Made by a program: the position numbers and the translations under genes. Under the pieces are notes generated by a model. That model was not told the origin of the DNA. It searched no databases and saw nothing but the letters and a program-made list of their open reading frames with translations. From assembly GCF_042665595.1 (NCBI RefSeq), contig NZ_JBHTCT010000011.1, positions 1 to 64,000 on the forward strand: a DNA stretch of 64,000 nucleotides, in the 5' to 3' direction. The stretch is from Bhargavaea changchunensis (lineage in GTDB: Bacteria > Bacillota > Bacilli > Bacillales_A > Planococcaceae). Below, one piece after another: positions 16,048-25,158 of the stretch. Position 1 is the stretch's first letter; each line of letters starts with the position of its first letter.

Positions 16048-16165
16048 CTCTTATCCCGAGCTGGTGGAGGGACAGGCCCTATGAAACCCGGCAACCTGCC
16101 GTTCTCCTTATGGAGGCCGAGAAGGTGCCAACCTGAAGCAAGGCGTCTGCCTTGGACGATAAGAG
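16048..16165 (+). promoter_or_regulatory. SAM-I (S-box) riboswitch
   Basis: P1 is CTCTTATC (16048-16055) paired with GATAAGAG (16158-16165). Inside are the conserved GAGCTGGTGGAGGGACAGG..CCTATGAAACCCGGCAACC and AAGGTGCCAACCTG segments. It binds S-adenosylmethionine and favours the terminator that follows, so metK is switched off when SAM is plentiful. Confidence 0.96.
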
Positions 16166-16185
16166 TGAAAGGTGTCAGCGAATCC

Positions 16186-16223
16186 GGGCCTTTCCTCATG
16201 AATGTGAGCGGAAGGCCCTTTTT
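16186..16223 (+). terminator. SAM-riboswitch terminator
   Basis: GGGCCTTTCC (16186-16195) pairs with GGAAGGCCC (16210-16218), followed by TTTTT. This is the expression platform of the S-box, 128 bases before the metK start. Confidence 0.92.
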
Positions 16224-16351
16224 AAATGGATTGACCACAACCTCAGTAAGCCCAAAACGGCTTGGAGTTCAACCCCGCGGGGAACGGACTTGACAGGGGA
16301 ACGAGTACCGTAACACTTTCCGGCATCCGCCGGAGCGGAGGAGGAAAACCA

Positions 16352-17548
<1,197 letters not shown>

Positions 17549-17567
17549 TCCGGCAGCCGAAAAAATA

Positions 17568-17605
17568 AAGGGAATCCGCAAATAGATGCGGATTCCCTTA
17601 TTTTT
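17568..17605. terminator. Bidirectional terminator, metK / ytoA
   Basis: AAGGGAATCCGCA and TGCGGATTCCCTT flank AATAGA, with T-tracts on both strands. Confidence 0.9.
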
Positions 17606-17621
17606 ATCTGTTTGAAGCAGC

Positions 17622-18134
17622 TCACTTTTGCAGGCTTTTGTAATACTGGCCTTTCTCGGCGTATTCCCGGACAATGCGTTCCATATCCCGGATATCATCG
17701 TCATTCAACTCCCGGACGACCTTGGCCGGAGAGCCGAAAGCCAAAGTCCCGGGCGGGATCTTCTTGCCTTGTGGGACGAGGGAACCTGCGCCGACAAATG
17801 CGCCTTCACCGATTTCGGCGCCGTCCAGGATGATCGATCCCATCCCGATCAGTGCGTTTTTCCGGATGGTGCAGCTGTGGAGAATGACATTGTGGCCGAC
17901 CGTCACTTCATCTTCGATGATGAGCGGAAAGGCCGGGCTCTGGTGAAGCATGCACAGGTCCTGGATATTCACTTTCCTTCCGATGCGTGTGGCGTTCACA
18001 TCGCCGCGGATCACTGTATTAAACCAAACGGACGAGTCCGGTCCGATTTCGACATCACCGGTCACTGTCACGTGGTCAGCAAGGAAAACGGACTCGTCAA
18101 TCTTCGGCTCGAGGCCGTTGAACGGATAAATCAT
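17622..18134 (-). CDS. ytoA: Gamma-carbonic-anhydrase-like hexapeptide protein YtoA
   Basis: A 170-aa left-handed beta-helix protein with repeated hexapeptides, of the gamma-carbonic anhydrase/YrdA family (YtoA in B. subtilis). Candidate metal-binding histidines are in CMLHQS, VGHNV and LHSCT, in the expected order. The N-terminal helixless start and C-terminal helix (MERIVREYAEK) are typical. Many members have weak or no measured anhydrase activity, so the reaction is not certain. It is divergent from the YtpA-like gene, with a palindrome between them. Confidence 0.9.
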   Translation of the reverse strand: MIYPFNGLEPKIDESVFLADHVTVTGDVEIGPDSSVWFNTVIRGDVNATRIGRKVNIQDLCMLHQSPAFPLIIEDEVTVGHNVILHSCTIRKNALIGMGSIILDGAEIGEGAFVGAGSLVPQGKKIPPGTLAFGSPAKVVRELNDDDIRDMERIVREYAEKGQYYKSLQK

Positions 18135-18160
18135 CGGAAAAACCTCTCTTCCATCGAAAC

Positions 18161-18185
18161 TTGTAGTATCATAATCGTACTACAA
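18161..18185. promoter_or_regulatory. Palindrome between ytoA and the YtpA-like gene (candidate operator)
   Basis: TTGTAGTA (18161-18168) and TACTACAA (18178-18185) are perfect 8-base arms around nine bases. A TATGAT sequence on the minus strand in the centre could be the ytoA -10. It may be a repressor site or a chance hairpin. Confidence 0.45.
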
Positions 18186-18255
18186 AACCCGTTTCCGATG
18201 TTCCGGAAGCGGGAAAAAGAAACGAAAGGGCAAGATCCGGAAAGGGGGAGCCGCC

Positions 18256-19047
18256 ATGTGGAAATGGGAAGCGGACGGAAAGGCGACGGCTGTCGTCGTC
18301 CTATTGCACAGTGCCTATGAACATCACGGACGACATGCCTGGCTGATCGAACGGTTCAGGACTGCAGGCATGCATGTCATTGCCGGAGATCTCCCGGGCC
18401 ATGGTAAACGTGGCGCGGAAGTTCACGATGAAGGATTTCATGAATATCGCAGATATGCAAAGGAACTGATCCGAACAGGCATGGCGGAGAATCTCCCGCT
18501 GTTTGTCCTGGGCCACGGTCTTGGCGGGGTCCTGGCTGCGGATATGTCCAGGAATGACAGCCTGGCATGTGCAGGGCTGATCCTCACTTCGCCATGGTTC
18601 CGTCTGAAGCATTTGCCGCCCAGAATGAAAGGGCCGCTATCAGGGCTCGGGAAAATCGCCGGCGGTCTCAAGTTTAACCACCAGGTTAATGAAGAGATGC
18701 TGACGCAAAACCCGGATCCCGGCATGGCCGATTCGGAAAACCTTTATCATTCGGTCGCGACTGCCGCGTGGTTCCGCGAACTGAACTCATACGTCAAGGA
18801 AATCAGCGAATCTGTACCGAAACCCGGATCGCCTCCGGTCCTTCTCCATGCCGCAGGGCATGATGAACTGGCAGACCAGGATGCGATGCACGCCTGGCTG
18901 ACGATGAAAGGACGGGACGAATTTCAGTACAAGTATTGGAAAAATGCCCGTCATGATATTTTCCGCGAACCGGAGCAGGAGGAAGTGTTCTTATACACCG
19001 AATCGTTCATCAGAGGAGTTCTCCGCTCGCTCGGCTACGTGGCCTGA
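18256..19047 (+). CDS. YtpA-like alpha/beta hydrolase lacking the catalytic serine
   Basis: A 263-aa protein of the monoacylglycerol lipase/lysophospholipase family, close in layout to B. subtilis YtpA. The N-terminal HSAYEHHGRH matches the family's HG.EHHGRY region. The nucleophile elbow reads GHGLGG where GHSMGG is expected: the codon is GGT (Gly), one base from AGT (Ser). The acid (HAAGHDELAD) and histidine (NARHDIF) are kept. The frame is open, and the gene looks maintained, so it is either a non-catalytic member or a recently inactivated enzyme. Its start follows GGGGGAG. Confidence 0.82.
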   Translation: MWKWEADGKATAVVVLLHSAYEHHGRHAWLIERFRTAGMHVIAGDLPGHGKRGAEVHDEGFHEYRRYAKELIRTGMAENLPLFVLGHGLGGVLAADMSRNDSLACAGLILTSPWFRLKHLPPRMKGPLSGLGKIAGGLKFNHQVNEEMLTQNPDPGMADSENLYHSVATAAWFRELNSYVKEISESVPKPGSPPVLLHAAGHDELADQDAMHAWLTMKGRDEFQYKYWKNARHDIFREPEQEEVFLYTESFIRGVLRSLGYVA

Positions 19048-19222
19048 CTGTATGAGGGGGATGGGGCTTGAAAGAAGCGATGACCCGGGGGTCTGCGAGG
19101 GGATCACGGCCATCCTTGTTTTTGTGGCGGGTAATCCTGCTGCATTGGGACTGGATTCCGCCTTTCCCCGTGTAACTTTCCCGAACGTCTTCCCGTCTGT
19201 TCCGGCAAGGAGTGGATGAGGC

Positions 19223-19657
19223 ATGAGCAAGATCATGATGGCACTGCTGGCAATTCTTTTTCTTTCGGCATGCGGTACGGAATCGGCAGGCCCGCCGGAG
19301 CAGGACCTTCCGGAACTGACCGTCGGGCTTGAGGGAGAAGATCACACGGCAGCACATGGCAGCTACTGCTGGACAGAGGGAGGAACGTCCACATGTGCGG
19401 ACGCCTCCGGCAATCCGTTTGACTATGAACCATTCTCCGGCATCATTTCCGCTCGGGCAGGGGCTGAAGCGGAACTCGTATTTTCGACTACGCCTCAATC
19501 GGCAAGGATTAGCATTCAGCCGGATGGTCATACGGATGCCGAAAAAACCCCGGGGCTTTTCAGGGTTCCGGATAAGCCGGGGCGATACGGCTATACAATA
19601 TTTGCACAGTGGCCCGAGGGAGACGTCAGCTACTTTTTCATCATTGAGGCTGAGTGA
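19223..19657 (+). CDS. Small lipoprotein of unknown function
   Basis: A 144-aa protein with a hydrophobic signal ending in the lipobox LSAC (C17), so it should be anchored to the outer face of the membrane. The mature part is acidic, with two cysteines in YCWTEGGTSTC that could form a disulfide, and ends in a segment (GRYGYTIFAQWPEGD) that looks like a beta-strand-rich immunoglobulin-like domain. AAGGAG precedes the ATG. It was not matched to a named family. A 175-base gap with no obvious feature separates it from the preceding gene. Confidence 0.8.
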   Translation: MSKIMMALLAILFLSACGTESAGPPEQDLPELTVGLEGEDHTAAHGSYCWTEGGTSTCADASGNPFDYEPFSGIISARAGAEAELVFSTTPQSARISIQPDGHTDAEKTPGLFRVPDKPGRYGYTIFAQWPEGDVSYFFIIEAE

Positions 19658-19664
19658 GCGCCCG

Positions 19665-19690
19665 GGTTAAGAGCGGGGATCGGTGGGTAT
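19665..19690 (+). promoter_or_regulatory. Candidate SigB promoter of the 78-aa protein gene
   Basis: GGTTAA (19665-19670), a 14-base spacer and a perfect SigB -10, GGGTAT (19685-19690). The start codon is 40 bases downstream. Confidence 0.68.
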
Positions 19691-19729
19691 AGTAAGGGCA
19701 GACCGATCAAGATCCAAGGAGGGACTCCC

Positions 19730-19966
19730 GTGACTGAACACAACAGCAGAACCCCAGAGCAGATGGCCAAGTCCTCTGCGGAAGCGATGAACAAAAGCCA
19801 AGAACAGCAGGAATTCATCTCCAGGAAGTCCGGTGGCACCGTGACGGGCCAGCCCGGCAGCGCTTACTCCGACAAGGGACGGAAGACGGACCAGGTGGCC
19901 GCTACGGAATATACGGACGGTGACGGCGGATTTGATGAACGGGATAAACTTGAAACCGGTGAATAA
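19730..19966 (+). CDS. Small hydrophilic protein, probable general-stress member
   Basis: A 78-aa, highly hydrophilic protein, rich in Ser, Gln, Glu, Lys and Gly and without cysteine or tryptophan, so it is likely disordered. It starts with GTG, preceded by AAGGAGG eight bases upstream. A SigB-type promoter lies just before it and a strong terminator after it, so it is a single-gene unit. It was not matched to a known family; its composition resembles small stress-induced hydrophilins, but that is inference. Confidence 0.75.
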   Translation: MTEHNSRTPEQMAKSSAEAMNKSQEQQEFISRKSGGTVTGQPGSAYSDKGRKTDQVAATEYTDGDGGFDERDKLETGE

Positions 19967-19968
19967 AG

Positions 19969-20003
19969 AAAGGGCCGCGGCATTGCGCGGCCCTTCTTTT
20001 TTT
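19969..20003 (+). terminator. Terminator of the 78-aa protein gene
   Basis: AAGGGCCGCG and CGCGGCCCTT flank GCATTG, followed by CTTTTTTT. Confidence 0.9.
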
Positions 20004-20045
20004 GATTAGAATGAATGGATGCGAACAATGGAAGGAATGGATGCA

Positions 20046-22202
20046 ATGGACTTTTTCGAGCGCAAGCGTACGGAGACGGGTGTATCGCTGAATGACGTGC
20101 AGAAGCAGGTTGTCCTGAAGACGGACGGTCCGCTGCTCGTGCTGGCATGCCCGGGCTCGGGAAAGACGACGACGATGATCATGCGGATCGGCTACATGAT
20201 TGCGGAAAAGGGAATCCCCCCGACACGAATCAAACCGATCACGTTCAGCAAGGCCGCCGCAGCCGATATGCGCGACCGATTTACAAAACTCTTCCCCGGG
20301 CTGCAGCCGCCGGCATTTTCCACGATCCACAGTCTGGCATTGGATATCGTCCGCCGCCACCTCGACCATATGGGAATTGAATGGGCGCTGATCGAAGGAA
20401 AGACGGAACAGGTTCCGCCAAAGCCGGTCCTTCTGAAAAGGAGTTTCCGCGAGGTCACCGGGGAAGATCCCACGGAAGATGAACTGAAATCGATCGGGAC
20501 ATTCGCCAGTTTCGTGAAAAACAGGCTCATTCCCCAGGAAGAATGGACCGGACTTAAGGGGCCGGTCGAGAGGGCGGGAGAGATTCTCCTGAAGTATGAG
20601 GCGCTCAAGCGGAGCCGCCGAAGGCTAACGCTGCTTGATTTTGACGATATGCTGACGATTGCCGAAGAAGCGCTTCGCACAGACCCCGACCTATGCATGC
20701 GGATGCAGGACCGTTTCGATTATATGATCACCGATGAAAGCCAGGATACATCGCTTGCCCAGCATCGGATCGTGGAGCACCTGGTCCGCCGTCATGTAAA
20801 TCTCTGCGCCGTCGCTGATGACGATCAGTCAATCTATACATGGCGCGGAGCGGATCCGCAATACCTCATGGATTTCAGGAACCACTATCCGCACGCAGAG
20901 ATTCTCATGATGGAGACCAATTACCGGTCATCCGAGGAAATCGTGCAGACGGCCGCCGGTTTCATCAAGAGGAACAAAGAGCGGTACGAGAAAGGGATGG
21001 TGCCGGTAAACGGCAGTGCCGGCCCTGTGAATCTGAAGAGGTTCCATGACCGCGACGAGCAGGTGCGCTATGTCATCTACGAACTGCTGGCGATGGAAAA
21101 TCCGGGAGAGGCAGCAGTTCTCTTCCGCAATAACTCCTCTTCGACGGCATTTGTCTCCGAATTGCACCGCCGGGGAATCCCTTTTTATATGAAAGATGCC
21201 GACGACCGGTTTTTCGATCATTGGGTCGTCGAAGATCTCCTTAACTTCATGAGGCTGGCTTATCTGCCGGAAAGAAAAGATCTGTTCGCCAGGGTAGCGC
21301 TCAAAATGGATCTGTTCATCAGCCGCGCCGCAGTCGAGACATTCGTCAGGAGTGGTCCTGAAGGGAATGTCTTCGACGCTTTTGCACGCTCGCACGCTAA
21401 TCTGAACGATGACCAGCGCCGAAAACTGACCGCCTACCGGTCGATCTACGACGGACTTAAAGACCGGCGACCAGCAGATATCATCCGGACGGTACGGGAG
21501 AATCTGGGGTACGGGGCTTCGCTGAAAAGCCGCTCGGAAAAATTCGGCTACCGTATCGATACACTGACCGGCATGCTGGATACGCTCACTGTCATCGCGG
21601 CGCCGCTCCGGTCGATGACTGCATTTGCGGAAAAGCTCGCAGAACTGAAAGAGGCCGTGTCGCAAGCCAAACGGACGCCCCAGGAAGGCGCGGTTACGCT
21701 TTCGACTTTCCACAGCGCGAAAGGGCTTGAGTTCAAACAGGTTTTCATGGTCGACCTGAACGAAGGCACCATCCCGGCTTCTGAGGATCTGAAGGATCCG
21801 GACATGATGGAAGAATCGAGGAGACTGTTTTACGTCGGGATGACAAGGGCCAAAGAACGGCTTGAACTGCTCAATTATTCCACGGACAACGGCAAAGACC
21901 TGACGGAGTCCCGTTTCATAAGTGAAGTCAGGGGACTTCTGGCGATCGGACGGCCGGTGGGCGAAATACCGGAGATTCCCAGGAAATCTGTCCGTAAGCG
22001 GACAGCGGTGATTCATGGCCCCGATACGATTTCTGACAGTGGGTCGCTTGTCCCGGGAATGCAGGTAAGGCATAAAGTGTTTGGCAACGGCGAGGTGGAG
22101 CAAATCCGGGAGGACCGGGTCCTCATCAGATTCGCAAAGCAGGAAAAAGAGCTGGACCTTGGCATGTGCATCAGCAGAGGACTGCTTGAGGAAAGGGGCT
22201 GA
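20046..22202 (+). CDS. UvrD/Rep-family ATP-dependent DNA helicase (YjcD-like)
   Basis: A 718-aa superfamily 1A helicase like B. subtilis YjcD. Walker A is ACPGSGKTTT (residues 34-43), Walker B TDESQDTS, motif III DDDQSIYTWRGA, motif V FHSAKGLEF and motif VI FYVGMTRAKERL. The C-terminus carries a small domain (VRHKVFGNGEVEQI) like the RNA-polymerase-binding tail of PcrA/UvrD. GGAAGG ten bases before the ATG at 20046 decides the start; the nine codons upstream lack a better site. It is shorter than PcrA, and its substrate is unknown. crcB follows six bases later. Confidence 0.88.
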   Translation: MDFFERKRTETGVSLNDVQKQVVLKTDGPLLVLACPGSGKTTTMIMRIGYMIAEKGIPPTRIKPITFSKAAAADMRDRFTKLFPGLQPPAFSTIHSLALDIVRRHLDHMGIEWALIEGKTEQVPPKPVLLKRSFREVTGEDPTEDELKSIGTFASFVKNRLIPQEEWTGLKGPVERAGEILLKYEALKRSRRRLTLLDFDDMLTIAEEALRTDPDLCMRMQDRFDYMITDESQDTSLAQHRIVEHLVRRHVNLCAVADDDQSIYTWRGADPQYLMDFRNHYPHAEILMMETNYRSSEEIVQTAAGFIKRNKERYEKGMVPVNGSAGPVNLKRFHDRDEQVRYVIYELLAMENPGEAAVLFRNNSSSTAFVSELHRRGIPFYMKDADDRFFDHWVVEDLLNFMRLAYLPERKDLFARVALKMDLFISRAAVETFVRSGPEGNVFDAFARSHANLNDDQRRKLTAYRSIYDGLKDRRPADIIRTVRENLGYGASLKSRSEKFGYRIDTLTGMLDTLTVIAAPLRSMTAFAEKLAELKEAVSQAKRTPQEGAVTLSTFHSAKGLEFKQVFMVDLNEGTIPASEDLKDPDMMEESRRLFYVGMTRAKERLELLNYSTDNGKDLTESRFISEVRGLLAIGRPVGEIPEIPRKSVRKRTAVIHGPDTISDSGSLVPGMQVRHKVFGNGEVEQIREDRVLIRFAKQEKELDLGMCISRGLLEERG

Positions 22203-22207
22203 GCCGC

Positions 22208-22573
22208 ATGAAGGAATGGATGGCAGTCGGGCTGGCCGGCATGGCGGGTGCCGTCTCAAGAACGGCGATCTCACATGTAATCCCGCATACCGGAGGCATT
22301 CCCTATCCGACACTTCTCGTGAATCTGTCGGGCGCTTTCCTTTTGTGCGCACTCATTGCGGCCGCACCGTTCCGTTCGCCTTGGAAGGCTGCGGTCCAGA
22401 CCGGCTTTCTCGGCTCATTCACGACATTCTCTGCACTCAGCGCGGAACTGTCGGGAATGATGGCTGACGAACAGTGGGGGACTGCTTTCATTTATGGCCT
22501 GTTGTCGGTGGGCGGAGGTCTGCTGTCGGGTCTTGCAGGGCAAAGGTTCGGGAAGGGCAGAGTGAAGCCATGA
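22208..22573 (+). CDS. crcB: Fluoride exporter CrcB/Fluc, subunit 1
   Basis: A 121-aa four-helix membrane protein of the CrcB (Fluc) fluoride-channel family. The family signatures are present: GAVSRTAI near the start, PTLLVNLSGAF with the conserved asparagine, and GFLGSFTTFSAL. It overlaps the second crcB gene by an ATGA junction, typical of the two-gene Fluc arrangement in which the subunits form a heterodimer. No fluoride riboswitch was seen upstream; the helicase gene ends five bases before. Confidence 0.93.
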   Translation: MKEWMAVGLAGMAGAVSRTAISHVIPHTGGIPYPTLLVNLSGAFLLCALIAAAPFRSPWKAAVQTGFLGSFTTFSALSAELSGMMADEQWGTAFIYGLLSVGGGLLSGLAGQRFGKGRVKP

Positions 22574-22926
22574 CCATCTTCTATTGGCTGTCTGTCGCTG
22601 CCGGCGGGATGATCGGAGCGGTCATCCGGTACTTGGTGAGTGGGAAGCTCAACCGTGAGGGAGGATTTCCGGCCGGGACGTTCGCCGTCAATATGGCCGG
22701 TGCTTTTCTTGCGGGTGTGTTTTCCGGGCTGGTTGCCGGCAGTCCTGCACAAGCTTTTGTCATCTCCGGCTTAATGGGGGCCCTCACCACCTTTTCAACA
22801 TGGATCTCCGAAATCCTGTTGATGTGGCAGCAGGGGAGACGGGCGGCTTCCGTCCTGTATGCCGTTTCGACCATCATCTGCGGCATTGTTTTTTATATGG
22901 TCCCCTATATATATGTAGGTTCCTGA
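22570..22926 (+). CDS. crcB: Fluoride exporter CrcB/Fluc, subunit 2
   Basis: A 118-aa CrcB protein with GGMIGAVIRYL, TFAVNMAGAFLAG and GLMGALTTFSTW, the same three motifs as its neighbour, and four predicted membrane segments. The ATG at 22570 overlaps the upstream stop; AGTGAAGCC upstream is a poor ribosome site, so coupling is likely. The frame continues open upstream of 22570, but that region encodes subunit 1 in another frame. Confidence 0.92.
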   Translation: MTIFYWLSVAAGGMIGAVIRYLVSGKLNREGGFPAGTFAVNMAGAFLAGVFSGLVAGSPAQAFVISGLMGALTTFSTWISEILLMWQQGRRAASVLYAVSTIICGIVFYMVPYIYVGS

Positions 22927-22944
22927 ATTGTAAAATTCCATCCA

Positions 22945-22969
22945 GTTTATCTATTTTCTCCAGGGGAAG
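22945..22969 (+). promoter_or_regulatory. Candidate SigB promoter of the catalase gene
   Basis: GTTTAT (22945-22950) and GGGAAG (22964-22969) are 13 bases apart. SigB control of katE is known in B. subtilis. Confidence 0.62.
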
Positions 22970-23004
22970 AGTGAAACAGAGCATCCCAGATAAGGAGGAT
23001 CATA

Positions 23005-25053
23005 ATGGATAAACGACAACAAGGAAAGCGGACCAGCAAGGATCTCCAACTTGACCATTTCAGGACTGACGACCGGAACAAGAAACTCACGACGAACCAG
23101 GGCTTGAAAATGGCGGAGGATGAGCATTCCCTAACTGCGGGTGACCGCGGGCCCACACTCATGGAGGATTTCCACTTCCGGGAGAAGATGACCCACTTCG
23201 ACCATGAGCGGATTCCTGAGCGAGTCGTGCATGCCAGGGGCTTCGGCATGCATGGCGAGTTCGAGGCATACGAGTCGATGGAAGACTATACGAAGGCGGC
23301 ATTCCTCTCCGAGAAGGGGAAGAAAACTCCGGTTTTTGCGCGGATTTCAACGGTGGTGGGCCAGCGGGGTTCAACCGATATCCCACGTGATGTCCGGGGC
23401 TTTGCCGTGAAATTCTATACCGATGAAGGAAACTATGACCTGGTAGGCAATAACATGCCGATCTTCTTTATCCAGGACGGCATTAAATTCCCTGATCTGG
23501 TTCACGCAATCAAGCCGGAACCGCATAATGAGATTCCGCAGGCAACCGGGGCCCATGATACGTTCTGGGACTTTGTCGCAAACAACCAGGAAACGGCGAA
23601 CCAGGTCATGTGGCTGATGAGCCCGCGTGCGCTCCCGAGAAGTTACAGCATGATGGAAGGGTTCAGCATCAACACCTTCCGCTTCGTCAATGCGAAGGGC
23701 GAGGCACGCTTTGTCCGGTTCCACTGGAAACCGGTGCTCGGGGTCCACTCCTTTGAATGGGATGAAGCACAGAAAGTGACCGGGAACGACCCTGACTTTA
23801 ACCGCCGCGAGTTATGGACGAACATCGAAATGGGCAATTACCCGGAATGGGAGCTCGGCGTCCAGATGATCGAAGAAAAAGACGAATTCAACTTTGACTT
23901 CGATATACTCGATGCGACAAAGTTCTGGCCGGAAGAGGAGATTCCGGTCAAGATCATCGGCAAGATGACGCTCAACCGCAATGTCGATAACTTCTTTGCG
24001 GAGACGGAACAGGCGGCGTTCCACCCGGGCCATGTCGTACCGGGCATCGATTTCTCGAATGACCCGCTTCTGCAGGCGCGCCTATTCTCCTACACGGATA
24101 CACAGCTGATCCGATTGGGAGGGCCGAATTTCCACGAGCTTCCGATCAACCGTCCTGTCTGTCCGTTCCACAACAATCAGAGGGACGGCTATGGCCGCCA
24201 GACGATCAATGTCGGAAATGTTTCCTACCATAAAAACTCACTTGCGGATAACACTCCTTCGCCTGCTTCGGAAGAAGAGGGCGGCTACGTCCACTATCAG
24301 GAGAAAGTGGAGGGCAGAAAGGTCCGTGCACGGAGCGACTCGTTCAAGGACCACTTCTCGCAGGCGCGGATGTTCTGGAACAGCCTGGCCGACTTTGAGA
24401 AGATGCACATCATCGAGGCATTCAGCTTCGAGATCGGAAAAGTGAAAAATCAAAACGTCCGCCAGCAGGTGATCGATATGTTCGCCAATGTAGACCGGGA
24501 TATGGCCATGGCCGTTGCAAAGAATATCAACGCCAATCCGCCTAAGGGGAACCATGTACAGTATGATAAAAAGTCCCCTGCAGTCAGCATGGCGGACACT
24601 GTCAGAAAACCGCAGACCCGCCGTGCGGGCATCATAGTGGGTGAAGGCTTTGACGGCAACGGCCTCGGTGACGTGCTGGACAAGCTGAAGGAAGCGGGCA
24701 TCACCGCTGACTTTATCAGTGAACGCCAAGGCACCATCAAAGGGCAGGACGGCTACAAGGCCGAGGCGAATCAGACATTCACAACGACAAATGCCGTGCT
24801 TTATGATGGCCTCATCATCGCAGGCGGTACAGGCGAAAACGCGATGAAGTTCAAGATGAATGCTTCAGAGTTTATCAATGACACATTCAAGCACTACAAG
24901 ACCGTCGGGGTCACCGAAGGAGGCAAGGAGCTGTTCGCCCAGTCGATGGCCCAGGAAGGGCCGGGTGTCATCATGGCAGGAGCCCGTGGAGATTTCGGTA
25001 AAGCTCTGGTAGAATCCTTCGCCCGATATAAACATTACGAACGGAAGTTTTAA
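23005..25053 (+). CDS. katE: Large-subunit (clade 2) catalase KatE
   Basis: A 682-aa haem catalase that dismutates hydrogen peroxide. The distal histidine is H76 in VVHARG, the partner asparagine is in LVGNNMPIFF, and the proximal tyrosine is in RLFSYTDTQ near residue 363. After about residue 530 there is an extra flavodoxin/DJ-1-like domain (AGIIVGEGFDG onward), the mark of large-subunit catalases. AAGGAGG precedes the ATG. A SigB-type promoter upstream suits a general-stress catalase. Confidence 0.95.
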   Translation: MDKRQQGKRTSKDLQLDHFRTDDRNKKLTTNQGLKMAEDEHSLTAGDRGPTLMEDFHFREKMTHFDHERIPERVVHARGFGMHGEFEAYESMEDYTKAAFLSEKGKKTPVFARISTVVGQRGSTDIPRDVRGFAVKFYTDEGNYDLVGNNMPIFFIQDGIKFPDLVHAIKPEPHNEIPQATGAHDTFWDFVANNQETANQVMWLMSPRALPRSYSMMEGFSINTFRFVNAKGEARFVRFHWKPVLGVHSFEWDEAQKVTGNDPDFNRRELWTNIEMGNYPEWELGVQMIEEKDEFNFDFDILDATKFWPEEEIPVKIIGKMTLNRNVDNFFAETEQAAFHPGHVVPGIDFSNDPLLQARLFSYTDTQLIRLGGPNFHELPINRPVCPFHNNQRDGYGRQTINVGNVSYHKNSLADNTPSPASEEEGGYVHYQEKVEGRKVRARSDSFKDHFSQARMFWNSLADFEKMHIIEAFSFEIGKVKNQNVRQQVIDMFANVDRDMAMAVAKNINANPPKGNHVQYDKKSPAVSMADTVRKPQTRRAGIIVGEGFDGNGLGDVLDKLKEAGITADFISERQGTIKGQDGYKAEANQTFTTTNAVLYDGLIIAGGTGENAMKFKMNASEFINDTFKHYKTVGVTEGGKELFAQSMAQEGPGVIMAGARGDFGKALVESFARYKHYERKF

Positions 25054-25074
25054 ATCCGGACATATGCAGTGCAG

Positions 25075-25101
25075 CGCGGCACCGAGCAGGGTGCCGCGTT
25101 T
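25075..25101 (+). terminator. Probable terminator of katE
   Basis: CGCGGCACC and GGTGCCGCG flank a six-base loop; only TTT follows, so termination may be partial. Confidence 0.6.
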
Positions 25102-25105
25102 CCCG

Positions 25106-25134
25106 TTGTCGGCGACTGAGCCAGCCGATACAAT
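25106..25134 (+). promoter_or_regulatory. Candidate SigA promoter of the nuclease gene
   Basis: TTGTCG (25106-25111), a 17-base spacer and TACAAT (25129-25134). Confidence 0.55.
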
Positions 25135-25158
25135 ATAGTCCGGAGGGAGAGTTGCACG

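Noticed and set aside
22150..22207. Fluoride riboswitch before crcB
   Set aside because: The region is the coding end of the helicase gene and no fluoride-riboswitch core was seen.
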